Shown here piece by piece: positions 44,053-51,778 of a stretch of DNA of 64,000 nucleotides. The notes under the pieces are model-generated. The model did not search any database, was not told the origin of the DNA, and saw only the letters and a list, made by a program, of their open reading frames with translations. Position numbers and translations under genes: made by a program. How positions within the stretch are numbered: the stretch's first letter is position 1; each line of letters begins with the position of its first letter. Source of the stretch: an uncultured Oscillospiraceae bacterium (GTDB lineage: Bacteria > Bacillota > Clostridia > Oscillospirales > Oscillospiraceae); assembly GCA_947624985.1 (NCBI GenBank), contig CANQMO010000002.1:53377-117376 (forward strand), read 5' to 3'.

Positions 44053-45333
44053 ATGGAAAGGATCATTTCCGCCCTGCGGGCGCTGGGCGTGGAGCAATAT
44101 GTGATCACGGAAAAGCACACCGACTCGCTGGAGAGCTTTTATGTGCGCAAAGACCTGGACCTGACCCGCCGGGCCGACACCACCGTCCAGACCGTGCAGG
44201 TCTTTCGCCCCTTTGAAAAGGACGGCGTGAAAATGCTGGGGGATTCGGAGGCGACGGTCCGTCCGGGCATGTCGGACGAAGAACTGCGCCAGGTCATCGG
44301 CCGGGCCTGGTACGCCGCCCAGTTCGTGGCCAACCCCTGGTACCCCCTGCCCGAAGGGGTGCGGGAGCCGGAGAAGGCCGAACGGAGCGGTTTCGGGGAG
44401 ACGAGCCTGGCCGAGGGCATGAAGACCATGACGGCGGCGCTGTTCGCCGCGGACACGGCGGAGGACGTTTTTCTCAACTCCGCGGAGATATTCATGCGCA
44501 GGACCCACACCCACATCGTCACCTCCCAGGGGGCGGACGTGGGCTGGGAGCGGACCGACGTCTGGGGCGAATATGTGTGCCAGTGCCCCGCTCCCCAGGA
44601 CGTGGAGACCTATCACCAGTTCAACTACCGTCAGCCGGAGGCCGGGGAGCTGACCGCCGCGGTGGCTCACGCGCTGGACATGACCCGGGCCCGGGCCCGG
44701 GCCGATGCGGCGCCAAAGACCGGGACCTGCGCGCTGGTGCTGGACCGGGAGCAAATGCGGGAGCTTCTGAGCTACTATGTGGACCGGGCCGGGTCCGGCA
44801 TGATATACCAGAAATACTCCCCCTTCCGCTTGGGCGAGAACGTGCAGGGAGAGGATATCACCGGCGATAAGCTCACCATCCATCTGAAGGCCACGGAGCC
44901 CTACACCGGCTTCGGCGCGCCCATGGCCGACCGGCACCTGCTGGAGGACGGCGTTCTCAGGACCATCCACGGCGGTGCCCGGTTCGCCCACTATCTGGGC
45001 GTGGAGCCCACCGGCAGCTACCGGGCCATCTCCGTTCCCGTAGGCACAGCGCCCATGGAGACGCTGACGGCGTCGCCCTGTCTGCATGTGGCGGCCTTCT
45101 CCGACTTCCAAATGCACCCTCTCACCGGCCACTTCGGCGGGGAGATACGGCTGGGGTTCCTCTATGAAAACGGCACAGTGACCCCGGTCACCGGCGGGTC
45201 TGTCAACGGCAGCATTTTGCAGGGGCAGAGCCACATGACCTTCTCCCGGGAGCGCTGGCGCAGCGCCGACTACGACGGCCCTCTGGCCGTGCGTATCGAG
45301 GGTGTACAGGTCGCCGGCTCCTCAGAAGCGTGA
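44053..45333 (+). CDS. tldE: TldE/PmbA-type partner subunit
   Basis: This 426-residue paralogue of TldD lacks the HExxxH motif and is the expected non-metal subunit of a TldD/TldE pair. Family marks include the C-terminal GSVNGSILQGQSHMTFSRE and EPTGSYRAISVPVGTAP. It starts 12 bases after tldD with the site AAGGAGG, so both are probably made in equal amounts. The pair may help process a peptide, but no precursor-peptide gene is seen nearby. It ends the operon at a strong terminator. Confidence 0.88.
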   Translation: MERIISALRALGVEQYVITEKHTDSLESFYVRKDLDLTRRADTTVQTVQVFRPFEKDGVKMLGDSEATVRPGMSDEELRQVIGRAWYAAQFVANPWYPLPEGVREPEKAERSGFGETSLAEGMKTMTAALFAADTAEDVFLNSAEIFMRRTHTHIVTSQGADVGWERTDVWGEYVCQCPAPQDVETYHQFNYRQPEAGELTAAVAHALDMTRARARADAAPKTGTCALVLDREQMRELLSYYVDRAGSGMIYQKYSPFRLGENVQGEDITGDKLTIHLKATEPYTGFGAPMADRHLLEDGVLRTIHGGARFAHYLGVEPTGSYRAISVPVGTAPMETLTASPCLHVAAFSDFQMHPLTGHFGGEIRLGFLYENGTVTPVTGGSVNGSILQGQSHMTFSRERWRSADYDGPLAVRIEGVQVAGSSEA

Positions 45334-45357
45334 AAATCACAGGCCCCGCCGCATAGG

Positions 45358-45389
45358 ACTGCCCCCTCTGATGAGGGGGCAGTTTTTTC
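45358..45389 (+). terminator. Strong intrinsic terminator after tldE
   Basis: A perfect 11-bp stem (45358-45368 with 45373-45383), a TGAT loop and a run of six T. The same CCCCTCTGAxGAGGGGG core appears after rimM. Confidence 0.93.
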
Positions 45390-45441
45390 TTGCGCTCATA
45401 CGGGCAAACAGGTATTATAAAGCAGAAAGGCGGTGGGCTCC

Positions 45442-46119
45442 GTGGGAAAACATATCCTCATCATCGACGACGACGTACACATCGGGGACATGCTCGCCGA
45501 GGCTCTGGAGCGGGAGGGGTACCGGGTGAGCCGGGCCTACTCCGGCACGGAGGCGCTGCTGCTGACAGAGCGGACCACCCCCGATCTGGTGCTGCTGGAC
45601 CTGATGCTGCCGGGCCTGTCCGGCGAGGAGGTCCTGCCCCGGCTCAAAGGGGTGCCCACCATCGTGGTGTCCGCCAAGGTGGACGTACAGGACAAGGTGG
45701 ACCTGCTGCTGGGCGGGGCGGCGGACTATGTGACGAAGCCCTTCGATATGCAGGAGCTCCTGGCCCGGATCGCCGTGCGGCTCCGGGAGGGCCCCGGGCC
45801 GGACGCCGCCCGGCTCACCGCCGGCGGGCTCAGTCTGGACACGGATACCCGCGCCGCCGCCTGGGGAGATGGCCAGACGCGCCTGACCCGGACCGAGTGC
45901 GCCATTTTGAAGCTGCTCATGCTCAATCCCTCTCAGGTGATCACCAGGTCCACCATTCTGGACCGGATCAGCCTGGATACGCCCGACTGCACGGAGTCGT
46001 CGCTCAAAATGCACGTCAGCAACCTGCGGCGGAAGCTCCGGGCCCTGACCGGCCACGACTGGATCGAGGCGGTGTGGGGTATCGGATTCAAGCTGCGCCC
46101 GCCGGCGGGGGCGCCGTAA
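45442..46119 (+). CDS. OmpR/PhoB-family response regulator
   Basis: This 225-residue regulator has a receiver domain (1-115) with the acidic pocket DDD at 9-11, the phosphorylation site D53 in VLLDLMLPG, and K in VTKPFD near 102. The C-terminal winged helix (about 130-222) ends VWGIGFKLRPP, the PhoB/OmpR hallmark. It probably controls the ABC transporter operon just downstream, and its kinase is encoded after the transporter. GTG 45442 is preferred over GTG 45433 from its distance to AAGGCGG. A 12-bp-period direct repeat sits between this gene and the ABC gene. Confidence 0.93.
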   Translation: MGKHILIIDDDVHIGDMLAEALEREGYRVSRAYSGTEALLLTERTTPDLVLLDLMLPGLSGEEVLPRLKGVPTIVVSAKVDVQDKVDLLLGGAADYVTKPFDMQELLARIAVRLREGPGPDAARLTAGGLSLDTDTRAAAWGDGQTRLTRTECAILKLLMLNPSQVITRSTILDRISLDTPDCTESSLKMHVSNLRRKLRALTGHDWIEAVWGIGFKLRPPAGAP

Positions 46120-46121
46120 AA

Positions 46122-46166
46122 TTTACGCCGCTCTTTACCGCTTTCTTTACTGTCCCGCTCTAAAAT
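46122..46166 (+). promoter_or_regulatory. Triple TTTAC direct repeat and promoter before the ABC operon
   Basis: TTTAC occurs at 46122-46126, 46134-46138 and 46146-46150, so three copies at an exact 12-bp period. A -10-like TAAAAT follows at 46161-46166, while the -35 position has no consensus. Tandem direct repeats near a weak -35 are the normal target for OmpR-type regulators such as the one encoded just upstream. Confidence 0.65.
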
Positions 46167-46192
46167 GCGGGCATAAAGGAGGTATCTGACCC

Positions 46193-47107
46193 ATGGAATA
46201 TGTCTTACAGACGGTGTCGCTCACCAAGCGTTACCGCCATTTCAGCGCGCTGGACGGGCTGACCATGCGCGTCCCCCGGGGGGCCATATACGGTCTGGTG
46301 GGCCGCAACGGCGCGGGCAAGACCACCCTCATCCGGCTGATCTGCGGCCTACAGGAGCCCACCGCAGGCATGTACGTCCTCTACGGCCGGAAGAACACCG
46401 ACCGGGACATCTCCCGCTCCCGGCGGCGGATGGGCGCGGTGGTGGAGACGCCCTCCATCTATCTGGACATGTCCGCCCGGGACAACCTGAAGCAGCAGTA
46501 CCGGGTGCTGGGCCTGCCCTCCTTTGAGGGCATAGACGAGCTGCTGGCTCTGGTGGGGCTGGCGGATACCGGCAAAAAGAAGGCCCGGCATTTCTCCCTG
46601 GGCATGAAGCAGCGGCTGGGTATCGCCGTGGCGCTGGCCGGGGACCCGGATCTGTTGGTGCTGGACGAGCCGGTCAACGGTCTGGACCCCCAGGGTATCA
46701 TCGAGATACGGGAGCTGATCCTGCGTCTGAACCGGGAAAGGCAGATCACCGTGCTCATCTCTAGCCACATCCTGGACGAACTGAGCCGCCTTGCCACCCA
46801 CTACGGCTTCATCGACGGGGGCCGGATGGTGAAGGAGCTCTCCGCTACGGAGCTGGAGGCCGCCTGCCGCAAGTGCGTGCGGCTCACCGTCACGGACACC
46901 GCCGTCCTGGCCCGGGTGCTGGACGCGCTGGGGGCGGAGTATAAGATACTGGACCAGGCCACGGCGGACGTGTACCAAAAGCTGAACGTGTCCCAGCTGA
47001 CCCTGGCCCTGGCGGCGCAAAACTGCGAGCTCGTCGACATACAGGAGCGAGACGAGAGTTTGGAGAGCTACTTCGTCTCCCTGGTGGGAGGTGAGCGCCA
47101 TGGCTGA
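46193..47107 (+). CDS. ABC transporter ATP-binding protein
   Basis: This 304-residue ATPase of the bacitracin/lantibiotic (BcrA/NatA) exporter type has Walker A GRNGAGKTT (37-45), the signature FSLGMKQRLGIA near 138, and Walker B LLVLDEPVNGLDPQG near 158. The last 70 residues are a regulatory tail (from about residue 220). It energises two membrane subunits encoded next. The ribosome site AAGGAGG is strong. By context the complex exports, or protects against, a cell-envelope-active compound sensed by the flanking two-component system. This is inference. Confidence 0.93.
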   Translation: MEYVLQTVSLTKRYRHFSALDGLTMRVPRGAIYGLVGRNGAGKTTLIRLICGLQEPTAGMYVLYGRKNTDRDISRSRRRMGAVVETPSIYLDMSARDNLKQQYRVLGLPSFEGIDELLALVGLADTGKKKARHFSLGMKQRLGIAVALAGDPDLLVLDEPVNGLDPQGIIEIRELILRLNRERQITVLISSHILDELSRLATHYGFIDGGRMVKELSATELEAACRKCVRLTVTDTAVLARVLDALGAEYKILDQATADVYQKLNVSQLTLALAAQNCELVDIQERDESLESYFVSLVGGERHG

Positions 47108-47927
47108 TCTGCTGCGGGCGGGCTTTGCCCGCATGTGGAGGGCCCCGGTGTTCTGGCTGGGCGTGGTGTTCATGGCGTTCTGGGGCGGCGTGGTCTGCCA
47201 AAGCGCCTATGATGGCTCCCGGGAAGGGGTCGTCTACTTCATAGGCGATCTGTGCCGCTACCACTGTATCGTCACGGTGTTCCTGCCGGCGGTGTTCTGC
47301 GCCCTCTTCCTGGGCACGGAGTATGAGCACGGCGCCATCCGCAACAAGCTGGTGGCGGGCAAGACCCGCCCGGCGGTGTACCTTTCCAGCCTGGTGCTGA
47401 GCCTGGCCGCCTGCCTTTTGATGATCGCGGCCTATTTCCTGCCGGTGGTCTGTATCGGTCCATTTTTCACCGAGGGACTGGGGACCACGCCTCGCATGCT
47501 GGCCCTGACCGTGGGCGGGGAGCTTCTCATGGCGGCGGCCCTGTGCGGGCTGTGCACTCTGGGCAGCATGCTCATCTCCCGGAAGGCCATTCTGGCGGTG
47601 ACGCTGCTGCTGGCCACCCTGGGAGGGCTTGCTGTGAGCGCCACCGTAGAGGGCCGGCTTGAGGAGCAGGAGTATTTCCAGGGCATCATGATGAACGAGG
47701 AGGGCCAGCTGGTGGACGCTGGGGAAATGGAGAACCCGGACTATCTCCGGGGCCGGGAGCGGGAGATATACCAGTTCGTCGCGGACTTTCTGCCCACGGG
47801 CCAGGCGCTTCTCTATAACTTTGACATGGTGGTCCACCCCTGGGCCATGTGCCTTTATTCTCTGCTGATCCTGGCCGCGTCCACCGCCGGGGGTGTCCTC
47901 GCCTTCCGCCGGAAGGACCTGAAATAG
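47100..47927 (+). CDS. ABC transporter permease (ABC-2 type)
   Basis: This 275-residue membrane subunit has about six helices, with FARMWRAPVFWLGVVFMAFW near the N-terminus and an outer loop of roughly 60 residues before the last helix (EGRLEEQEYFQGIMMNEEGQ region). A typical ABC-2 marker is the sequence LGTEYEHGAIRNKLVAGKTR. ATG 47100 is chosen because GGGAGGTG lies six bases upstream; a GTG at 47091 is part of that site. The gene overlaps the end of the ATPase gene and precedes a paralogous permease. Confidence 0.9.
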   Translation: MADLLRAGFARMWRAPVFWLGVVFMAFWGGVVCQSAYDGSREGVVYFIGDLCRYHCIVTVFLPAVFCALFLGTEYEHGAIRNKLVAGKTRPAVYLSSLVLSLAACLLMIAAYFLPVVCIGPFFTEGLGTTPRMLALTVGGELLMAAALCGLCTLGSMLISRKAILAVTLLLATLGGLAVSATVEGRLEEQEYFQGIMMNEEGQLVDAGEMENPDYLRGREREIYQFVADFLPTGQALLYNFDMVVHPWAMCLYSLLILAASTAGGVLAFRRKDLK

Positions 47928-47939
47928 GGGGGCGGGGAT

Positions 47940-48758
47940 ATGGCAAGTCTTATCCGCTCTCACCTGGCGCGGCTGTGGAAAAGCCCGGTGTTTTTGCTGG
48001 CACTTGTCGTTATGTTCCCCTACGGCCTGGGCCTCGCCAACAGCGCCATAGGCGATTTTCAGTCCGGCGGCGCTGCGACTGCCGGCCTGTGGGGCCAGCC
48101 CCTGTGTGGCTTCGGCCTGCTGACCGGTATGATACTGGCGGCGGTGTTCAGCCTCTTCTTCGGCGCGGAGTACGCCGACGGGACTATCCGCAACAAGTTG
48201 ATAGCGGGCCATTGCCGGGTGAGCATCTATCTGGCGACCCTCGTGGCGAGCCTTCTGGCGGCCCTGGCGCTGTATGCGGTCTATCTGCTGGCCTGGGCGC
48301 CCCGGCTTGGCTGGATGCTGCACAATTTCCCCGCCCCGGAGCCGGGAAGACTGGCGCTGTGTCTGGCGGGGACAGTGCTGCTCACAGCGGGCCAGTGCTC
48401 GCTGTGCGTGATGCTCTGCATGCTGGTGCAGCGGCGGTCCCTTCTCGCGGTGATTTTGATCCTTACGATGGTCTTTCTGTTCTTCGCCGCCATCCAGGTC
48501 CAGGACGCTTACGAGACCGCCACCGGCGGGGGCATGCAGCTGATGATCGATGAGGCCGGCCAGCAGCAGTGGGTGTTCCACGAGCCGGGCCGGGCCGGAG
48601 CGCTCACCACGTTCCTCTACGACGCGCTCCCGGTCTGTCAGGCCTACCGGTACATGGCTATGGAGGCCACGCCCCGTATGCTGGCCTGCTCCGCGGCTCT
48701 GACCGGGCTGACCACGGCGCTGGGGCTTATCCTGTTCAAGCGAAAAGACATTCGATAA
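47940..48758 (+). CDS. Second ABC transporter permease (ABC-2 type)
   Basis: This 272-residue paralogue of the preceding permease (same block, GAEYADGTIRNKLIAGHCR) has about six membrane helices and an outer loop of some 50 residues (TATGGGMQLMIDEAGQQQWV). Two different permeases with one ATPase is the layout of NatA/NatB- and BcrA/B/C-like exporters. It starts 12 bases after the first permease and is followed 13 bases later by the histidine kinase gene. Confidence 0.9.
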   Translation: MASLIRSHLARLWKSPVFLLALVVMFPYGLGLANSAIGDFQSGGAATAGLWGQPLCGFGLLTGMILAAVFSLFFGAEYADGTIRNKLIAGHCRVSIYLATLVASLLAALALYAVYLLAWAPRLGWMLHNFPAPEPGRLALCLAGTVLLTAGQCSLCVMLCMLVQRRSLLAVILILTMVFLFFAAIQVQDAYETATGGGMQLMIDEAGQQQWVFHEPGRAGALTTFLYDALPVCQAYRYMAMEATPRMLACSAALTGLTTALGLILFKRKDIR

Positions 48759-48771
48759 AGGCGGTGTTCGC

Positions 48772-49653
48772 GTGGCGTATATCGTATGCGCCATACTGGC
48801 CGTGACCGCCCTGGCGCTGGGGCTGAAGGTCCTCGCCACGCGCCGGGCGGTCCGGCAGATCATCCGGGAGCTTTCGGAAAAGCTCTCGGAGGACACCAAT
48901 ACCCTCATCTCCCTGTCCACGTCCGACAGGGAGATGAGGCGTCTGGGGGCGGCGCTGAACCGCCAGCTTCGCACCCTGCGGGAGGAACGGCTCCGGTACC
49001 GGCAGGGGGACCGGGAACTGAAGGACGCGGTCACCAACGTCTCCCACGATCTGCGCACGCCGCTGACCGCCATCTGCGGCTATCTGGATATGCTCCGGAC
49101 CGAGCCCATGAGCGGCGACGCCCGGCGGTATGTGGACCGTATCGCGGAGCGGGCCGGGGCCATGAAAGCCCTGACCGAGGAGCTTTTCCGCTACTCGGTG
49201 GTCCTGTCCGACCGGGAGGAACTGACCCCGGAGAGCGTGGACCTGAACGCCGCCGTGGAGCAGAGCGCCGCGGGGTTTTACGCCGCCCTCACCGCCCGGG
49301 GTATCGAGCCGGATATCCGCATGCCGGAGGAACACGTCATCCGGGCGCTGGACCGGGCGGCTCTGAGCCGAGTGCTGTCGAACCTTTTTTCCAACGCCCT
49401 CAAGTACAGCGACGGGGACCTGACCGTGACGCTCACGGCGGCGGGGCAGATCGCCTTTTCCAACGGAGCCCGGGACCTGGACCCGGTGCAGGTGGGGCGG
49501 CTGTTCGACCGGTTCTTCACATTGGAATCGGCCCGGGGCAGCACCGGCCTGGGACTGGCCATCGCCAGGACCCTGGCCGAGCGTATGGGCGGCTCCATCA
49601 CCGCCAACTTCCGGGACGGCCGTCTCACCGTCACGGTGGCGTTCCCGCAGTAA
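48772..49653 (+). CDS. Sensor histidine kinase without a large sensor domain
   Basis: This 293-residue kinase has a single N-terminal membrane helix (AYIVCAILAVTALALGLKVL) and no extracellular domain. The phosphorylated histidine is H92 in NVSHDLRTPLTAI. The HATPase domain shows the N box NLFSNALKYS and the G boxes, ending in RGSTGLGLAIARTLAERMGG. The short layout resembles intramembrane-type kinases, where the partner ABC transporter acts as the sensor. It is the last gene of the regulator-ABC-kinase cassette. The start is GTG with AAAGGCGG upstream. Confidence 0.92.
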   Translation: MAYIVCAILAVTALALGLKVLATRRAVRQIIRELSEKLSEDTNTLISLSTSDREMRRLGAALNRQLRTLREERLRYRQGDRELKDAVTNVSHDLRTPLTAICGYLDMLRTEPMSGDARRYVDRIAERAGAMKALTEELFRYSVVLSDREELTPESVDLNAAVEQSAAGFYAALTARGIEPDIRMPEEHVIRALDRAALSRVLSNLFSNALKYSDGDLTVTLTAAGQIAFSNGARDLDPVQVGRLFDRFFTLESARGSTGLGLAIARTLAERMGGSITANFRDGRLTVTVAFPQ

Positions 49654-49736
49654 GAGCGCAAAAAGCCCGCCGGACGCTGAAAAGACGCCCGACGGGATCA
49701 TTTGTCTGTATTTTCACCGCATGAGCTCGGGGCGGA

Positions 49737-50057
49737 TCACGTCTCCTCAAACAGCGCCCGCAGATAATCCCGCTTCCCGTACAGCACGCGGTCCACATAT
49801 ACGTCCTCTCCCTGCACACGGTAAAAGACAAGGTAGTTGCCGCTGACGAGAAAACGGTAGTCCTTTTCCCGCACATCGGCCACCGATACCAGCGGCGCGC
49901 CCATTTCCGGGAAATCGATCAGCCTGTCAGCGTCGTCCATGATCTTTTCGACCGTCTCCAATGCCGCGGACGGATTGGCAAGCTCCGTGATGATATAATC
50001 CCAGATCCGGTCAAGGTCATGGCGGGCTTTCAAAGTGTAATGGAGCTTAGTTTTCAT
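49737..50057 (-). CDS. parE: RelE/ParE-family toxin
   Basis: This 106-residue protein has the ParE/RelE toxin fold pattern: LHYTLKARHDLDRIWDYI at the start, IDFPEMGAPLVS in the middle and the strands YRFLVSGNYLVFYR and VYVDRVLYGKRDY near the end. ParE toxins poison gyrase and RelE cleaves mRNA on ribosomes; which applies cannot be told here. ATG 50057 lies inside the last codons of the antitoxin gene (11-base overlap), so the two are co-translated. Confidence 0.88.
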   Translation of the reverse strand: MKTKLHYTLKARHDLDRIWDYIITELANPSAALETVEKIMDDADRLIDFPEMGAPLVSVADVREKDYRFLVSGNYLVFYRVQGEDVYVDRVLYGKRDYLRALFEET

Positions 50058-50307
50058 CGGCTCTGGCACGAAAATGTGCCCTCACCTCCTCAGGCGTCAG
50101 CCAGCCCTCGGTCTCGCCGGAGCGGCGGCCCTTGGCCAGTTCGTCCATCAGGCGTAGCGTGGCCCTTGTCTTTTCATAGTCCCGCATGTCCAATATGGCA
50201 TAGCGCCCCCGGCCATTTTTCGTCAGAAAGACCGGCTCGCCCACCGCCACGTCCCGGAGCACCTCGGTGTAATTGCGCAGGTCGGAGATCGGTTTGATGT
50301 TCGGCAT
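50047..50307 (-). CDS. Phd/YefM-family antitoxin
   Basis: This 86-residue antitoxin opens MPNIKPISDLRNYTEVLRDV, the Phd/YefM DNA-binding fold, with EPVFLTKNGRGRYAILDM in the middle and a toxin-binding tail (about 50-86). It would neutralise the ParE/RelE-like toxin encoded just after it and repress its own promoter. The ribosome site is AAAGGAGG. A promoter with an inverted repeat lies upstream. Confidence 0.9.
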   Translation of the reverse strand: MPNIKPISDLRNYTEVLRDVAVGEPVFLTKNGRGRYAILDMRDYEKTRATLRLMDELAKGRRSGETEGWLTPEEVRAHFRARADEN

Positions 50308-50330
50308 GTTTTTCGCCTCCTTTCTCTCTT

Positions 50331-50359
50331 AGTATACGCCAGAGAGCTGTAAAATTCAA
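50331..50359 (-). promoter_or_regulatory. Promoter and possible operator of the toxin-antitoxin operon
   Basis: On the minus strand: TTGAAT (50354-50359), a 17-base spacer and TATACT (50331-50336). A 6-bp inverted repeat, CTCTCT (50324-50329) with AGAGAG (50341-50346), flanks the -10 box and could be the antitoxin operator. Confidence 0.75.
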
Positions 50360-50418
50360 CGATAAATTTGCAGCGCGGCACAGAGAAACTTCCCCGGCGG
50401 ACAGCGCGCGCCGGCGAG

Positions 50419-50447
50419 TTGACGAAATTTTCTTCTTATGCTATAAT
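50419..50447 (+). promoter_or_regulatory. Promoter of the tandem CNNM genes
   Basis: TTGACG (50419-50424), exactly 17 bases, TATAAT (50442-50447), 44 bases before the start codon at 50492. It is divergent from the toxin-antitoxin promoter. Confidence 0.85.
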
Positions 50448-50491
50448 TCTAACTTGATTTTTGTTCAGAAAGCAAGAGGTGGTTCTTCCCT

Positions 50492-51778
50492 ATGGATGAT
50501 GGCAGTTGGCTGTCTATCCTTTTTATCCTCGCACTGGTGGGCATGGCGATGTATTTCGCCTTCGCGGAGACGGCCTTCGCCTCCGTGTCCCGCAACCGTA
50601 TCCGGGTCCGGCTGGAGAAGGGCGACCACAGGGCAAAAAAAGCCATGTGGGTGCTGGACAACTTCGACCGGGCCATCACCACGATCCTGATCGGCACCAA
50701 TATCGCCCACCTGTCCGCCGCGGCGGTGGTCACCCTGCTGGTGACCCACCGGTGGGGCATGGGCGCCGTGGCGTGGGGCACCCTGGCCACCACGCTGATA
50801 TTGTTCTTCATAGGGGAGATGCTCCCCAAGACCATTGCGAAAAAATACAGCGAGCGGTTCTGCCTGGGCACCGCCGGTTCGCTGTGCTTTTTTATGCGCT
50901 TTTTCGCCCCGGTGGCGGTGGTGCTGACCGCCATCGGCCAATGGGCCGCCAGGCTCTCCAAAGGCGAGAGCGAGGTGTCCGTCACCGAGGATGAGCTCTA
51001 CGATCTGGTGGAGGACATGACCGACGCGGGCAGTCTGGACGAGGAGCAGGGTGATCTTGTCCAGGCGGCGCTGGAGTTCTCCGACATCACCGTGGAGCAC
51101 GTGCTCACCTCCCGGGTGGACATGGCCGCCATGGACGTATCCTGGTCCCCGGACCGGGTGCTGGATTTCATCCGCTCCCAGCGCCACACCCGCCTGCCGG
51201 TGTATGAGGACAACATCGACAACATCATCGGCGTTTTGCAGATACGCAAGTACATCAAGGCCTGGCTGGCGGAAGGAGAGGGCGTGGACCTGCGCGCGCT
51301 TCTGGACCCTGCCTACTTCGTGCCGTCCACCACCAATGTGGACGACCTGCTGCCGGAGCTGAGCCGCAACCGGCTGAACATGGCCATCGTCACCGATGCC
51401 TGGGGCGGGACTCTGGGCGTGGTGACCGTGGAGGACATACTGGAGGAGCTCGTGGGCGAGATCTGGGACGAGGAGGACGAGGTGGAGGAGTACTTCCACC
51501 CCATCGGCGGCGGACGGTACGAGGCCGACGGGCGGTTGGACGTGGATGAGCTTTTCGACGCGCTGGACTACAAAGACCCGGAGGACGACGAGGCGCTTAT
51601 CCACAAGCCTCTGGCCGAGTGGACGCTGGAGCATTTCGACCTGATGCCCGCTCAGCGGGACACCTTCACTTACCACGATCTGGAGTTCACCGTCTCCGAC
51701 GTGCGTCAGCACCGGATACGCAAGCTGACTGTGCGCCGGCTGCCCCAGCCGGCGGAGGAAGGGGGCGTGGACAGGTGA
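50492..51778 (+). CDS. CNNM/CorC family transporter-type protein, first copy
   Basis: This 428-residue protein has the full CNNM (hemolysin C-like) layout: a DUF21 membrane domain (1-190; with ETAFASVSRNRIRVRLEKGD and IGEMLPKTIAKKYSERF), two CBS domains (about 205-330; the TNVDDLLPELSRNRLNMAIV region), and a C-terminal CorC/HlyC domain. Such proteins are linked to Mg2+ efflux and divalent-cation balance. Its stop overlaps the GTG start of a second copy, so the two are coupled. The pair could act as a heteromer. The name hemolysin is historical. Confidence 0.92.
   Translation: MDDGSWLSILFILALVGMAMYFAFAETAFASVSRNRIRVRLEKGDHRAKKAMWVLDNFDRAITTILIGTNIAHLSAAAVVTLLVTHRWGMGAVAWGTLATTLILFFIGEMLPKTIAKKYSERFCLGTAGSLCFFMRFFAPVAVVLTAIGQWAARLSKGESEVSVTEDELYDLVEDMTDAGSLDEEQGDLVQAALEFSDITVEHVLTSRVDMAAMDVSWSPDRVLDFIRSQRHTRLPVYEDNIDNIIGVLQIRKYIKAWLAEGEGVDLRALLDPAYFVPSTTNVDDLLPELSRNRLNMAIVTDAWGGTLGVVTVEDILEELVGEIWDEEDEVEEYFHPIGGGRYEADGRLDVDELFDALDYKDPEDDEALIHKPLAEWTLEHFDLMPAQRDTFTYHDLEFTVSDVRQHRIRKLTVRRLPQPAEEGGVDR

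Noticed and set aside
46890..49073. A 727-residue minus-strand frame opposite the ABC permeases and kinase
   Set aside because: Antisense to three recognised genes with clear motifs and good ribosome sites.
49654..49736. Terminator between the histidine kinase and the toxin gene
   Set aside because: Only imperfect complementarity was found (about 8 bases with mismatches), so I do not list it.
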